Below are positions 23,410-32,791 of a stretch of DNA of 64,000 nt, piece by piece. The first letter of the stretch is position 1, and the number at the start of each line of letters is the position of its first letter. The notes under the pieces were generated by a model that made no database searches, was not told the DNA's origin, and worked only from the letters and a program-made list of their open reading frames with translations. This stretch comes from Halorussus salinisoli (GTDB lineage Archaea; Halobacteriota; Halobacteria; Halobacteriales; Haladaptataceae): NCBI GenBank assembly GCA_005239435.1, contig SZNP01000007.1, positions 186,001 to 250,000 of the forward strand, written 5' to 3'. The translations under genes were made by a program, and so were the position numbers.

Positions 23410-24639
23410 CTACAACCGCGGGAACGCCCGCTTCTCCCGCGGAGGGACGTAGAAGTTGGCCCGTGAGCGGACGGTGACGAAGTTCAGGATGCCGTTGTTC
23501 TCGCGGTCGGTTATCTCGGGGCTGTCGTCCCGGACGTACCAGCCGTTCATCGCCTTCCGGGTGCTCTCGAACTCCGACAGCGACCGCTGGAGCGAGAGGA
23601 AGTGAACCCCGGCGTGGCCGCCGTCCACGGTGTTGAAGTCCCGGCGCAGGAGAACCGGTTCGCCGTCCTTCCTCGTCTGGGCGACCTTCTCCTGGTGGCC
23701 CACCACGTCGAACTCGCGGGCGTGGCGGGTTACGTCGTCGCTGAAGGGCACGTCGTCGGTGAACCCCGCCACGTCGTCGGCCGAGAACTCCGGCGAGAAC
23801 ATCCGGGCCACGCGCTCGTCGGCGTCGAACGCCTCGAACCACTTGCCGAGCGACTGCCGGAGGTGGCTGACGTGCATGGTCGTCCCGCCCGCGTACGCGC
23901 CCGAGTCGATGGTCACGCGGTCCTCGCTGGCCTGCGTCCCCTGCAACCCAGACTTGAACCCCATGAACATCCGGTCGCCCTCCGAGAGCGGCGGGTTCTC
24001 GGGCACGCCCTCGGCGTCGGTGTGTTCGAGGGGGAGTCCGGCCCCGCGGAAACCGGTTCGGCGCTCGGCCACGTCGAAGGCGTCGCCGAGGCGTGCATCG
24101 ACCGACTCGCCGGCCAGCGAGTCCCGAGCGCCGAACATCGCGGCCTCGGTCGCCCGGAGGTTCGAGACCGCGTCGCTGGCCAGCACCAACGCGGCGTCGA
24201 ACTCGAGGAGTTCGGGGTCGTCGGTTCTGGAGAGGACCTGCGGCCGACGGACCGGAGCGGAGTCGAGTTCGCCGACGCGCTCGAAGTATCGCGTCCCCCA
24301 CGTTATCGAGTGAAGGAGGCCGTCCGACGACCAGTCGTAGGCGGATTCAAGCGTCCGCATCGCGCGCTCGGCGCGCTCTGCGGTCTCGACCGAGGGCGAC
24401 TCCGCGAGGTCGAGCAGGAGAACGAGGTGGTGGCGCGGCAACTGCGGATTGCCGTGCCGGTCGCTCCGCGAGACGGCGTTCCACGCGTGCTGTCTGCTCG
24501 GCAGGTCGGCGTTCGGATTCTCGGGCAGGTCGAGCGGGGTCGCACGGTCGCCGGTTCCCCGGAACTGGGAACACCCCGCGAGTCCCGCGAGTCCCGCCGC
24601 GCCCGCGAGTCTTCCGAGCAGGCGGCGTCGTGAGGCCAT
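23410..24639 (-). CDS. Tat-exported lipoprotein related to Dyp-type peroxidases
   Basis: 409 residues. ASRRRLLGRLAGAAGLAGLAGC is a Tat signal with lipobox, so the mature protein would sit on the outer face of the membrane. The body has Dyp-like order: a ferredoxin-like first half (LVLLLDLAESPSVETAERAERAMRTLES) and a second half with MFMGFKSGLQGT, TTMHVSHLRQSLGKWFEAF and LLRRDFNTVDGGHAGVHFLSLQRSLSEFE. The first resembles the GFxDGT heme motif, but with Lys-Ser in place of Asp, so heme binding and peroxidase activity are uncertain. I can state the family resemblance only. Confidence 0.65.
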   Translation of the reverse strand: MASRRRLLGRLAGAAGLAGLAGCSQFRGTGDRATPLDLPENPNADLPSRQHAWNAVSRSDRHGNPQLPRHHLVLLLDLAESPSVETAERAERAMRTLESAYDWSSDGLLHSITWGTRYFERVGELDSAPVRRPQVLSRTDDPELLEFDAALVLASDAVSNLRATEAAMFGARDSLAGESVDARLGDAFDVAERRTGFRGAGLPLEHTDAEGVPENPPLSEGDRMFMGFKSGLQGTQASEDRVTIDSGAYAGGTTMHVSHLRQSLGKWFEAFDADERVARMFSPEFSADDVAGFTDDVPFSDDVTRHAREFDVVGHQEKVAQTRKDGEPVLLRRDFNTVDGGHAGVHFLSLQRSLSEFESTRKAMNGWYVRDDSPEITDRENNGILNFVTVRSRANFYVPPREKRAFPRL

Positions 24640-24897
24640 GTGGTAGTCGGAGAGGCTAGCGCGGGAACGGCCAAAAGGGTTGCTCCCGACTCGCCGGGTA
24701 GCCGAGTGGTCGTGACGTTCGGGATTCGAGTGGCGAGCACTGATGGGTTCGAAGCATCGCCTACATTTCTAATAGACATACATATGTGTCCGTAAGGAAT
24801 ATATAGATGTCTCACAGCTGCCCTGGGTGACCCACGACCCTGACCTACCCTCGAGGACCCCCAACACGTTTATTCTGCCAATCCGTGACGCTATCCC

Positions 24898-25687
24898 ATG
24901 GACCTCCCCGAGGAGTGGACCACCGACACCGTTCGCGCGAACGGCATCGACCTCCGGTACTACCGAACCGGCGACGGCCCGCCGCTGGTCGTGGCCCACG
25001 GCTTCTACGACAACGGTCGGTGCTGGGGACCGCTGGCGGAGGACCTCGCCGACGACTACGACGTGGTGACGTACGACGCTCGCGCGCACGGCCGGTCGGA
25101 CGCTCCGGAGACCGGCTACGCCGTCGAGGACCGAGTCGCCGACCTCGCGGGACTCGTGGACGCGCTCGACCTCGACGACCCGATTCTGATAGGACACTCG
25201 ATAGGCGGGACGACCGCTGCGTGGACCGCCGCGACGCATCCGGACCTCCCGCGCGCTCGTCCTCGAAGACCCCGCCGGGATGCTGGACGTCCCCGAGGCG
25301 AGTCCCGACGAGCGCGCGCGGGAGGTCCGCGAGACCGTCAGCGACTGGGCGGACCGGTCGGTCGAGGAGCTAGCGAGCGAGTACGACGACCACGACCCGG
25401 AGTTGGCCCGCCGTCTCGCTGTCGCCCGAACCGAGTGCCGCCCGGAGATCGCCGAGATCGCGCGCGAGGGCTATCCGCCGTCCGAGGAGGTGTTCCCCGA
25501 AGTCCCGTGCCCGACGCTCGTGTTGAAGGCCGACGCAGACACCGAGACGCGGGCCGACGACCTCCGCGTGGCCGACGAGTTGGCCGAGGGGCGACTCGTC
25601 CACGTTCCCGGGGCCGGTCACTGCGTATTCCGCGACGAGTACGACGCCGCGTACGCGGAACTGCGGGCGTTTCTCCGGCGCGTTTAG
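24898..25687 (+). pseudogene. Alpha/beta hydrolase gene interrupted by a 2-bp frameshift
   Basis: The first frame (24898 to ~25250) encodes a classic alpha/beta hydrolase N-terminal half: LVVAHGFYDNGRCWG (oxyanion loop), VVTYDARAHGRS and the nucleophile elbow ILIGHSIGG (GHSIG, Ser ~100). Near 25250-25256 the reading moves to the -2 frame within a CGCGCGC run. The second frame continues with ALVLEDPAGMLDVPEASPDER, LVLKADADTETRADDL (Asp region) and VPGAGHCVFRDEYDAAYAELRAFL (catalytic His), ending at 25687. Restoring one GC dinucleotide rejoins the two frames as DLPRALVLEDPAG. This is either a recent slippage mutation, a phase-variable tract or an assembly error. Confidence 0.85.
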
Positions 25688-25737
25688 TACGAGGGTCGTT
25701 CCACCGCACCGCGGTTTCAACGAGGCCGCAAGTATTT

Positions 25738-25905
25738 ATGATGAAGCGACCCCTACCACCGGTAGTGGTTGCAATCGGACCGCTCCACGGCGGGGCCGGA
25801 GCGAATCTACCGCTCGCGCTCGACGCCGCGAGTCTGACGCTCGCGGTCGGCGCGCTCGTCTTCGGTCTAGTCGTCTACGACGCCTATCGGACCTACTGGG
25901 GGTAG
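25738..25905 (+). CDS. Small membrane protein of unknown function (55 aa)
   Basis: ATG 25738 (a second ATG follows directly). After a polar-to-hydrophobic start (MMKRPLPPVVVAIGPLHGG), one clear helix follows (LALDAASLTLAVGALVFGLVVYDAY) with a Tyr/Arg/Trp end. The gene is first in a tight run of three small membrane genes (3-nt gap to the next), which supports it being real. No family recognised. Confidence 0.55.
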   Translation: MMKRPLPPVVVAIGPLHGGAGANLPLALDAASLTLAVGALVFGLVVYDAYRTYWG

Positions 25906-25908
25906 CAC

Positions 25909-26247
25909 ATGCAGGGAGACCATCGCTCGCACGACCGACCCGCGTCAGACCAATCCGTGACCGACCGGTCCGCGTCGGGCCAATCGACGCCCGACCGACC
26001 GTACCGACGTCGCGCCCTCGGACTGCTCCGGGGGTCGGTGTACGCACTGACCGCGTTGCTCGGCCTCTCGCTCCTCGTCATCGGCACCATCGCCATCATC
26101 GCCGAGGTCAAGGGAACGTGGCACTGGTCTATCCACCTCGACTCGACGCTGAGTTTCGTCGGCCTGTTCGTCCAGTACCTGCTCGCGGCGCTGGTGCCCC
26201 TCTTCGGTCTGTTCGTCGCGGTTCGCGGACGGTGGTCCGATGCGTGA
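25909..26247 (+). CDS. Small membrane protein of unknown function (112 aa)
   Basis: ATG 25909. A ~33-residue polar N terminus with repeated Asp-Arg/Ser-Asp pairs (HDRPASDQSVTDRSASGQSTPD) precedes two membrane helices (LTALLGLSLLVIGTIAIIAEV and FVQYLLAALVPLFGLFVAVRG). The 3' end overlaps the next gene by 8 nt, so translation is probably coupled. No family recognised. Confidence 0.6.
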   Translation: MQGDHRSHDRPASDQSVTDRSASGQSTPDRPYRRRALGLLRGSVYALTALLGLSLLVIGTIAIIAEVKGTWHWSIHLDSTLSFVGLFVQYLLAALVPLFGLFVAVRGRWSDA

Positions 26248-26479
26248 GCTATCCGTCCGGCGGGTGGTACGGGTCGCGCCTCTCGCTTTCGTCGGAGCAC
26301 TGCTGGTCGTCGTCGCGGGCGTCGGACTGGTCGCGGCCGTCGCCGAGACTCAACAGACGTGGACGTGGTACTTCCGGATGGAGCAGGTGATAGCGACGGC
26401 GACTCCCGTCGCACTCGCGCTCTCCGGAGCGTCCATCGTCGCGCTGTTCGGTGCGGTGCTGCTGACGGGCGACGGGTAG
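26240..26479 (+). CDS. Small membrane protein of unknown function (79 aa)
   Basis: ATG 26240, overlapping the upstream gene by 8 nt. Two hydrophobic helices (APLAFVGALLVVVAGVGLVAAV and ATPVALALSGASIVALFGAVLL) are separated by an aromatic loop (TQQTWTWYFRMEQ). The loop resembles the GTWHWSIHLDS loop of the preceding protein, so the two may be diverged paralogues or partners in one membrane complex. No family recognised. Confidence 0.6.
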   Translation: MRELSVRRVVRVAPLAFVGALLVVVAGVGLVAAVAETQQTWTWYFRMEQVIATATPVALALSGASIVALFGAVLLTGDG

Positions 26480-26499
26480 CGTTCTGACTCCTTCGAGGG

Positions 26500-27126
26500 C
26501 TACACCATCTGGGCGACCAGTTCGTCCTCGAACGCCACGAACCCTTCCACGACTTTCGCTCCGGCGCGGTAGAACGGTTCGTCGGTCGCTGCCAGCACGT
26601 CCTCGGCGAAGGCCTCGACCCAGTGGAGCAGATGTTCGTCCAGAAAGACGCGCTCGAAGCCGAAGGTCTCCTCGTCGCCGCGGCGCTGGCGGTCCACCAG
26701 ATAGCGCAGGAAGGCCAGTTCCACGGCGAGGTGGTCGTCTTCCTCGGGATACTCCTCGGGCGGCGACCACCCCGCCGCCGAGTAACTCGCCGTCACCTCC
26801 GCGAGGCCCTCGCCGAGGAAGTCCGCGTCCTCTCGGTAGTACGTCTCGTGCGCGAGGACGGGCGGGCGCGGGCCGACGAAGACCCGAGTGTACTCGGTCG
26901 TCAGTTCCTCGCGCACCTCGTCGACCGCCCGCCCCTCGTTCGCATCGACGAACCGCTCCAGTTGCGCGAACCCCTCGTCCAGCGCGGGGTTCACCTCCTC
27001 GCCGGGCATCCGAATCTCGCCCTCCAACAGGTTCGACACGAACGCCTCGCGAGGGGTGTCCCAGAAGGTGTCGATGGCGTAGTCGGCGAGTTCGATGCGC
27101 GCGTCGTAGAGTTGGGTTTCGTCCAT
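26500..27126 (-). CDS. TorD/DmsD-family molybdoenzyme maturation chaperone
   Basis: 208 residues, all-helical in prediction. The family-like core includes YTRVFVGPRPPVLAHETYYRE, then YPEEDDHLAVELAFLRYLV (the conserved E-P-D-H style helix) and LDEHLLHWVEAFAEDVL. TorD-type chaperones bind the Tat signal and apo-form of a molybdopterin oxidoreductase until its cofactor is in place. Here the client is probably the twin-arginine catalytic subunit encoded at 29508-32780. The gene follows the large Fe-S protein gene by 34 nt on the same strand, so the two are likely cotranscribed. Confidence 0.8.
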   Translation of the reverse strand: MDETQLYDARIELADYAIDTFWDTPREAFVSNLLEGEIRMPGEEVNPALDEGFAQLERFVDANEGRAVDEVREELTTEYTRVFVGPRPPVLAHETYYREDADFLGEGLAEVTASYSAAGWSPPEEYPEEDDHLAVELAFLRYLVDRQRRGDEETFGFERVFLDEHLLHWVEAFAEDVLAATDEPFYRAGAKVVEGFVAFEDELVAQMV

Positions 27127-27160
27127 GATTCGTCGTCCAGTTTGTGGTCGTTCGTCGTCC

Positions 27161-29323
27161 TCACCTCTCGAAGAGGAGTCTGGCGCGGCAGTCGCCGCAG
27201 TACTCGAAGACGTTGTGGTCGGAATCTGGCGCGAGTCCGGCGACCATCTCGCCGACCTCGCCCTCGATTTTCTCGGCCGACGCCTCGCTGGTGAAGGGCT
27301 TGCCGCACCTGACGCACTCGCGCATCTCGCCCTCCATCACCGTGGTCCACGCGGGGTCGTCGGGTCGGCCGTCCTCGCCCGCGATTCCCTCGCGGTTCTC
27401 TGGCAGGAGCGACAGGTCGAGTCCGTCGTGCATCGTGATGGCCGTCTCGGGACACCCCTCCTCGCAGAGGCCGCAGTTGACGCATCGCTCGTGGTCGAAC
27501 TCCAGATTCCCCTCCCGCCGCCGGATCGCGTCGGTCGGACAGAGGTTCGTGCAGGTCGGCGTCAACGCACAGTCGTCGGTGACCTCCATCCGGCCGAAGT
27601 CCTTCAGCCCTCGAATCACCTCGCGCTCGGGGTCCGAATGCTCCAGAATCGCCCGGACGCTTTCGAGGGTCCAGCCGTGACTGTCGAACTCGGGGTTCGG
27701 CCTGTCCTCGTCAGCGATTCCGCCCGTAGCCTCGTAGTCGCCCGCCGGAACCGGCGACTCGCCGAGACTCCCGACGAACTCGTCCAGCGACTCGGCGAAT
27801 CCCTCGGCGTCGTCGGGGTCCGGCGCGAGGAAGGTCGCGCGCTCGCCCAGTCCGAGGTCGCCGGTCGCGCGATTCAGCCGACTCACGAGTTCGGCCTTCG
27901 GGTCCGGCCCGGAGTGCTGACAGTCGTCGCCACACCCGACGAGCGCCACGCCGTCGGCCCCGGCCGCCAGGGCGTGCATCGCGTGGGCCTCGCCCACCGC
28001 GTCGGCGCAGGGGACCGAGACCGGCAGGATGGGATGGTAGGTGAACCCGGCGCTTCCGTTCCCGACTGCGGCCTCCCGACCGTACTCCCGGAGGGTGCGC
28101 CGGGCGCGCTCCGAGCAGACGAACGCCACGACCTGCTCGCCGATGGGGTCGCTCCCGCCGAACAGCCAGCCACCGGAGTCGCCCGGTTCCAGCAGGGCTT
28201 CGACCTCTCGCGCGACCCGGCGGTTCGACGGCTCTCTAAGCTTCGTCGCCCCTGTCGGGCACGCGCTCGTGCAGGCCCCGCAGTCCTGACAGGCTACCTC
28301 GTCGAACGCCACCTCGTCGATTCGCGGACGTTCGACCGCGCCGTGGGGACAGGCCTCGACGCATTCGTTGCACCCCATCTGGCTCGACTCGCCCGACGCG
28401 CACACGTCCATCTCCAGGTCGAGGTGCTTGGGCTTCTCGACCCCGCCGAGCAGGTCCTCGACCGCCGCAATCGTGCCCGCGTCTATCGGGCCGGTGTAGA
28501 ATCCGAGTCGGCCGCCCCGGGTTTCGGAGTCGGCGTCGGGATACACCACTTGGTCGACCCCGATCGTGCGCTCGACGCCAGATAGTTCGATGGCGTCGGT
28601 CGGACAGCACTCGACCCACTCCTCTCGGCCGGACGCCGCTTCGGCCACCTCCGGCGAGATATCGACCGGACGCCGGGTGACGCCCTCGTCCGGGCCTTTC
28701 CGGACGCACTTCATGCACCCGATGCAGTCGTCGGTCACGCGGGCGCCGAGCGCGATTTCGAAGTCGCCGTAACGCCCGTCGACGCCGACCACGCGGCCGC
28801 GCTCGATGGTCACGTCGTCGAGGTCCGCGTCTACGTCTGCGAACTCCCGACCGTCCGCGACGAGCGTCACGTCGGCGGTGTCGGCGAGTGCTGTCGCGGT
28901 CTCCGGGTCGCCGACGACCGCGACCGACCGTCCTGCTTCGCGCGAGACCGACCGGGAGACCGCCTCTTCTTTCAGTCCTTCGAATCTGGCGGTCAGGAGT
29001 CTGGCGGTCTTCTCGGTCGCCGCGGGTTCGTCGTGGACCCACCCGGCACCCTCGCGGTGGTCCACGAACGCGGCCGCCTCCGGGTGGAGACCCTTCTTGG
29101 CCGCGAGGTCGCGGAACTTGCGCTTACACCGGGACTCGGTGGCTGTCACGACCAACTGGTCGAGGTCGTACTCGTCGATGACCTGCTCCATCGCGGCCAG
29201 TCCGTCCTCGCAGAGCAGACTCGAACTCGCCACCACGTCCACGCCTTCGACTCCCTCTCGTACTCCTTCGAGGTCTACGTCGCACGTCTCTGCGCACGAG
29301 CAGACGAACGCCCCCGTCTTCAT
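27161..29323 (-). CDS. Large multi-cluster iron-sulfur protein with HdrA-like and FlpD/MvhD-like domains
   Basis: 720 residues from ATG 29323 (an upstream in-frame start at 29374 is less like the family). Domains in order: an N-terminal HdrA-like segment with FVCSCAETC and LVVTATESRCKRKF; a reduced Rossmann-like part (RSVAVVGDPETATAL); CIGCMKC; a ferredoxin with GCNECVEACPHG and CQDCGACTSACPTG; an FlpD/MvhD-like domain (VVAFVCSERARRTL...ADGVALVGCGDDCQHSG); a second ferredoxin (CTNLCPTDAI, CVNCGLCEEGCP); and a C-terminal zinc ribbon. In methanogens HdrA is a flavoprotein in electron transfer with MvhD. Here the FAD domain looks reduced. Its position divergent to the formate dehydrogenase genes suggests a cytoplasmic electron partner, which is inference. 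Confidence 0.8.
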   Translation of the reverse strand: MKTGAFVCSCAETCDVDLEGVREGVEGVDVVASSSLLCEDGLAAMEQVIDEYDLDQLVVTATESRCKRKFRDLAAKKGLHPEAAAFVDHREGAGWVHDEPAATEKTARLLTARFEGLKEEAVSRSVSREAGRSVAVVGDPETATALADTADVTLVADGREFADVDADLDDVTIERGRVVGVDGRYGDFEIALGARVTDDCIGCMKCVRKGPDEGVTRRPVDISPEVAEAASGREEWVECCPTDAIELSGVERTIGVDQVVYPDADSETRGGRLGFYTGPIDAGTIAAVEDLLGGVEKPKHLDLEMDVCASGESSQMGCNECVEACPHGAVERPRIDEVAFDEVACQDCGACTSACPTGATKLREPSNRRVAREVEALLEPGDSGGWLFGGSDPIGEQVVAFVCSERARRTLREYGREAAVGNGSAGFTYHPILPVSVPCADAVGEAHAMHALAAGADGVALVGCGDDCQHSGPDPKAELVSRLNRATGDLGLGERATFLAPDPDDAEGFAESLDEFVGSLGESPVPAGDYEATGGIADEDRPNPEFDSHGWTLESVRAILEHSDPEREVIRGLKDFGRMEVTDDCALTPTCTNLCPTDAIRRREGNLEFDHERCVNCGLCEEGCPETAITMHDGLDLSLLPENREGIAGEDGRPDDPAWTTVMEGEMRECVRCGKPFTSEASAEKIEGEVGEMVAGLAPDSDHNVFEYCGDCRARLLFER

Positions 29324-29507
29324 GCCCGTGTTGATACAGTCGGTTCGGACAAAGGTCTTGCGCAGGGTTAACACGCCTTCTATCGATCCCTTCGCCCGAA
29401 TTAGTGTCGAGCGTTTGGCTAATTCACCAGAACTTTAATGATTGTTAGAATTGAACTCCTGATAGGGATTGGTGCGTGCTGACAAAACACACTCCAACGG
29501 GGGCATC

Positions 29508-32500
29508 ATGAGTACCGAACCTACGGAACCAGTTTCGCTCGACCTCGACAGGCGCTCGTTCGTGAAGGCGAGCGCGTTGGCGGGGGCCGTCGCACTCGGT
29601 GGTAGCGCAACGGGACAAGTACTCGCGCAGGACGACGAGGGTGAGGACGAACCCGAGGGCGCTCTCGGCCAGACCGAGACTGTCAAGACCATCTGCAACT
29701 TCTGCGCGGTCGGTTGCGGATTCAAGGGCGAGCGCAAAGGTGACGCCTTCGTCGGCCAAGAGCCGTGGCACGAACACCCCGTCAACAACGGGTCGCTCTG
29801 CTCGAAAGGGGCCGGAATCTACGGGAGCGAACACTCGCCAAAGCGGCTGAAGCACCCGCTGAAGCTCGTCAACGGCGAGTGGCAGAAGGTGTCGTGGGAC
29901 GCCGCGATGTCCGAAGTCGGCGAGAAGTTGAACACCTACCGCGAGGAGAACGGCCCGGACAGCGTGATGTGGCTCGGGAGCGCCCACCACAGCAACGAGG
30001 AGGCCTACGCCTTCCGGAAGCTGGCGGCGTTCTACGGGACGAACAACGTGGACCATCAGGCCCGCATCTGTCACTCCACGACCGTCTCGGGGCTGGCGAA
30101 CACGTGGGGATACGGTGCGATGACCAACACCATCAACGACTATCGCAACTTCGACCTCGACATCATCATCGGCCAGAACCCCGCCGAGGCCCACCCGATA
30201 GCGATGCAGCACATCCTCGAAGGTCAGCGGCGGGGCGGCAAGATAGTCGTGGTCGAACCCCGGTACACGAAGACGGCGGCTCACGCCGACCACTTCTACC
30301 GGCTCCGGCCGGGCACCGACGTGGCGCTGATGATGGGTCTGCTCCGATACCTCCGCGAGCAGGGCGAACTCGACCAGGAGATGCTCGGCCAGCGAGTGAC
30401 GGGGTGGCCCGACGTGGAGGCCGAACTCGACCAATACGACCTCGAAACCGTCTCGGACATCACGTGGATGGACCCGGCCGACATCCGGGAACTGGGCGAC
30501 CTCGTCATCGAGAACAAGCCCAGCGTCCAGATAGAGTGGGCGATGGGCGGCACCCAGCACAACAACGGCACCCAGAACATCCGCTCGTACGCGCTGTTGA
30601 GCCTCGCGTCCGGGTCGGCGGCGCGCAGTGGCGGCGGCTTGCAGGTGATGCGGGGCCACTCCAACGTGCAGGGGGCGACCGACCTCGGGCCGAACAGCCA
30701 CATCCTGCCGGGCTACTACAGCGTGGCCTCGCCGGGGTCGTGGGCGTACTGGACCGACGTCTGGAACCAGAGTCCGTGGACGAGCGGGAGCACCTCGTTC
30801 GGGGACCTGTACCAGCGGTTCGACGAGATGAGCAAGCAGAAGTATCAGGACCAGGCCGCAGAGGCCACCTCGGCGTTCGAGAACATCGGCGACACGGAGG
30901 TCTCGAACCGGTCGATGATGTTCCAGCGCGGGCTGACGGTCGCCCGGTGGTTCGAGGGTGCGCTTCCGAAGAACGAGCGCCTGAACGAGGCCCAACTGTA
31001 CCAGCCGACGCAGCTCCGGGCGGCCATCTTCCACGGCCACTCGACCAACTCCATCAGCGAGATGGACCAGCAGAAGAAGGCGATGGAGAACCTCGACCTG
31101 CTGGTCGTCGTCGACATGTTCCCGTCGCTGGCGTCGGTGATGGCCGACCGCGACGACGGCGTCATCATCCTGCCCGCGGCAAGCCAGTACGAACACCACG
31201 GAACCGTGACCAACTCCCATCGGTCGGTCCAGTGGCGCAACCCGGTCCGGCCGCCGGGCCACAACTCCAAGCCCGACATGCAGATAATCCAGGAACTGGC
31301 CGCCGAGTTGGGTCACGGCCAGCACTTCGACTGGGGCGGCGGGCCGGAGTTGTTCAACGGCAAGAGCACCTACGAGCAGTGCCTGAAGGAGATAAACCTC
31401 GGAGTCAGGACCATCGGCTACCAGCAGGACCCCCAGCGACTCCAGCGCCAGTACGAGTACGACTACGCCTTCAGCACCGAGGACTTGGAGGGCAAGTCCG
31501 GGCCGGTCGAGGGCGAGTACTGGCAACTACCGTGGCCGTGCTGGGGCGAGGGCCACCCGGGGACGCCCATCATCTGGCGCGACGACGTGGACCCCCGCGA
31601 GGGCGGTCAGGACTTCCGTGCTCGGTGGGGGACGCAGGCTCCGACCCAGCAGGAGTGGAACGAGATGGTCAAGTCGGGCGAAGTCCCCAGTCAGAAGGAG
31701 TACCCGTTCAAGCAGACGATGAACCAGCAGGGCAAAGAGGGGCTACAGATGCTGCGCGCACCCTACAACCCCGACTGGTGGGACGGTCAGGGCCAGATAC
31801 AGGGCGTCCCGCAGTATCCGGGGTTCACCACGGTCTGGCCCCAGGACATCACCAACCCGGACGCGCTCTCGGTGCCCTACGAGTTCGCGCTCCGGGAGGA
31901 CAAGTCGGTGTACGACACCGCACAGCGACTCAGGGAGCTACGGGACAACGGGAACATCAAGCCCGAGCGCGCCGCCGAAGGACTCGACCCCGAGCAGTAC
32001 AGCCAGTTCGACAGCAAGCAACCCGACGCCCCGACCGGACGGGGTCGAGCGAGGGCGGTCGCGTGGAACTTCCTCGACACGGTGCCGGTTCACCGCGAAC
32101 CCATCGAGAGTCCGCGACCCGACCTCGTCGAACAGTGGCCCGCGAACGGCGAACAGCAGAACTTCTTCCGCCTCGACCAGAACAACGCGGTGCTGCAGGA
32201 GCGGGCGACCAAAGCGGCCAACCAGCAGGGCATGGACACCATCATGACGACCGGACGGCAGGTCGAGCATCAGGGTGGCGGCTCCGAGTCGCGGTCGAAC
32301 ATCTTCCTCGCAGACCTCCAGCCCCACATGTACGCGGAGATTCACCCGAATATGGCCCGTCAGAAGAACATCGACGGCGGCGACCTCGTGGTGATTTCGA
32401 CGACCGACAGGGGGTCGGTCCTCGTGAAGGCGCGAGTGACTCACCGGCCGAACCAGCGGGAGATATTCCTGCCGTTCCACTGGGGCGGCGTCTACCACGG

Positions 32501-32780
32501 CAAGAGTCTGGAGGACGAGTACCCGGACGGGATGGCTCCGTTCGCCATCGGCGACAGCGCCAACATCGTCACGTCGCGGGCGTACGACGCCGAGACCCAG
32601 ATGCAGGAGACCAAACCGGCGATGGTGAAGGTCCGACCGGCGACCGAGGACCTGCTCAAGGAACTGAACATGTGGGAAGACGGCAAGATGGTCGGATTCG
32701 GTGCCGAGTTCCCGCAGGACCGCGAGAACGTCGGTACGCAGAAGGACTACGACGTGCGCGACAACGAGACAGTCCAATGA
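29508..32780 (+). CDS. Formate dehydrogenase-type molybdopterin oxidoreductase, catalytic subunit (Tat-exported)
   Basis: 1,090 residues. A Tat signal (DLDRRSFVKASALAGAVAL) is followed by a [4Fe-4S] motif with Cys 63, 66, 70 and 98. ARICHSTTVSGLANTWGYGAMTN provides a Cys (188) followed by His in place of the Sec-His of E. coli FdnG, and the adjacent GQNPAEAHPIAMQHILEG, RRGGKIVVVEPRYTKTA and GGLQVMRGHSNVQGATDLG segments match FdnG closely. The C-terminal molybdopterin dinucleotide-binding domain is present (RPNQREIFLPFHWGG). The enzyme would oxidise formate outside the membrane and pass electrons to the ferredoxin subunit. Another substrate is possible but the FdnG-like pattern is strong. ATG 29508 is preferred over an upstream in-frame start at 29469. 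Confidence 0.88.
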   Translation: MSTEPTEPVSLDLDRRSFVKASALAGAVALGGSATGQVLAQDDEGEDEPEGALGQTETVKTICNFCAVGCGFKGERKGDAFVGQEPWHEHPVNNGSLCSKGAGIYGSEHSPKRLKHPLKLVNGEWQKVSWDAAMSEVGEKLNTYREENGPDSVMWLGSAHHSNEEAYAFRKLAAFYGTNNVDHQARICHSTTVSGLANTWGYGAMTNTINDYRNFDLDIIIGQNPAEAHPIAMQHILEGQRRGGKIVVVEPRYTKTAAHADHFYRLRPGTDVALMMGLLRYLREQGELDQEMLGQRVTGWPDVEAELDQYDLETVSDITWMDPADIRELGDLVIENKPSVQIEWAMGGTQHNNGTQNIRSYALLSLASGSAARSGGGLQVMRGHSNVQGATDLGPNSHILPGYYSVASPGSWAYWTDVWNQSPWTSGSTSFGDLYQRFDEMSKQKYQDQAAEATSAFENIGDTEVSNRSMMFQRGLTVARWFEGALPKNERLNEAQLYQPTQLRAAIFHGHSTNSISEMDQQKKAMENLDLLVVVDMFPSLASVMADRDDGVIILPAASQYEHHGTVTNSHRSVQWRNPVRPPGHNSKPDMQIIQELAAELGHGQHFDWGGGPELFNGKSTYEQCLKEINLGVRTIGYQQDPQRLQRQYEYDYAFSTEDLEGKSGPVEGEYWQLPWPCWGEGHPGTPIIWRDDVDPREGGQDFRARWGTQAPTQQEWNEMVKSGEVPSQKEYPFKQTMNQQGKEGLQMLRAPYNPDWWDGQGQIQGVPQYPGFTTVWPQDITNPDALSVPYEFALREDKSVYDTAQRLRELRDNGNIKPERAAEGLDPEQYSQFDSKQPDAPTGRGRARAVAWNFLDTVPVHREPIESPRPDLVEQWPANGEQQNFFRLDQNNAVLQERATKAANQQGMDTIMTTGRQVEHQGGGSESRSNIFLADLQPHMYAEIHPNMARQKNIDGGDLVVISTTDRGSVLVKARVTHRPNQREIFLPFHWGGVYHGKSLEDEYPDGMAPFAIGDSANIVTSRAYDAETQMQETKPAMVKVRPATEDLLKELNMWEDGKMVGFGAEFPQDRENVGTQKDYDVRDNETVQ

Positions 32781-32785
32781 GGTGA
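32781..32785 (+). promoter_or_regulatory. Shine-Dalgarno site of the iron-sulfur subunit gene
   Basis: GGTGA lies directly after the catalytic-subunit stop and 6 nt before the ATG at 32792, matching the anti-SD sequence of haloarchaeal 16S rRNA. It fits translation of an internal operon gene. Confidence 0.5.
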
Positions 32786-32791
32786 CAACCT

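Noticed and set aside
24693..24760. tRNA-like string (GCCGGGTAGCCGAGTGGTC ... GGGTTCGAA)
   Set aside because: The 5' end and a T-loop-like sequence resemble a tRNA, but the acceptor strands do not pair and no anticodon arm forms, so no tRNA is called.
29765..32785. 1,006-codon plus-strand frame inside the molybdopterin oxidoreductase gene
   Set aside because: Alternative frame of the same DNA, Arg-rich and motif-free, whereas the annotated frame contains all Fe-S and Mo-site residues.
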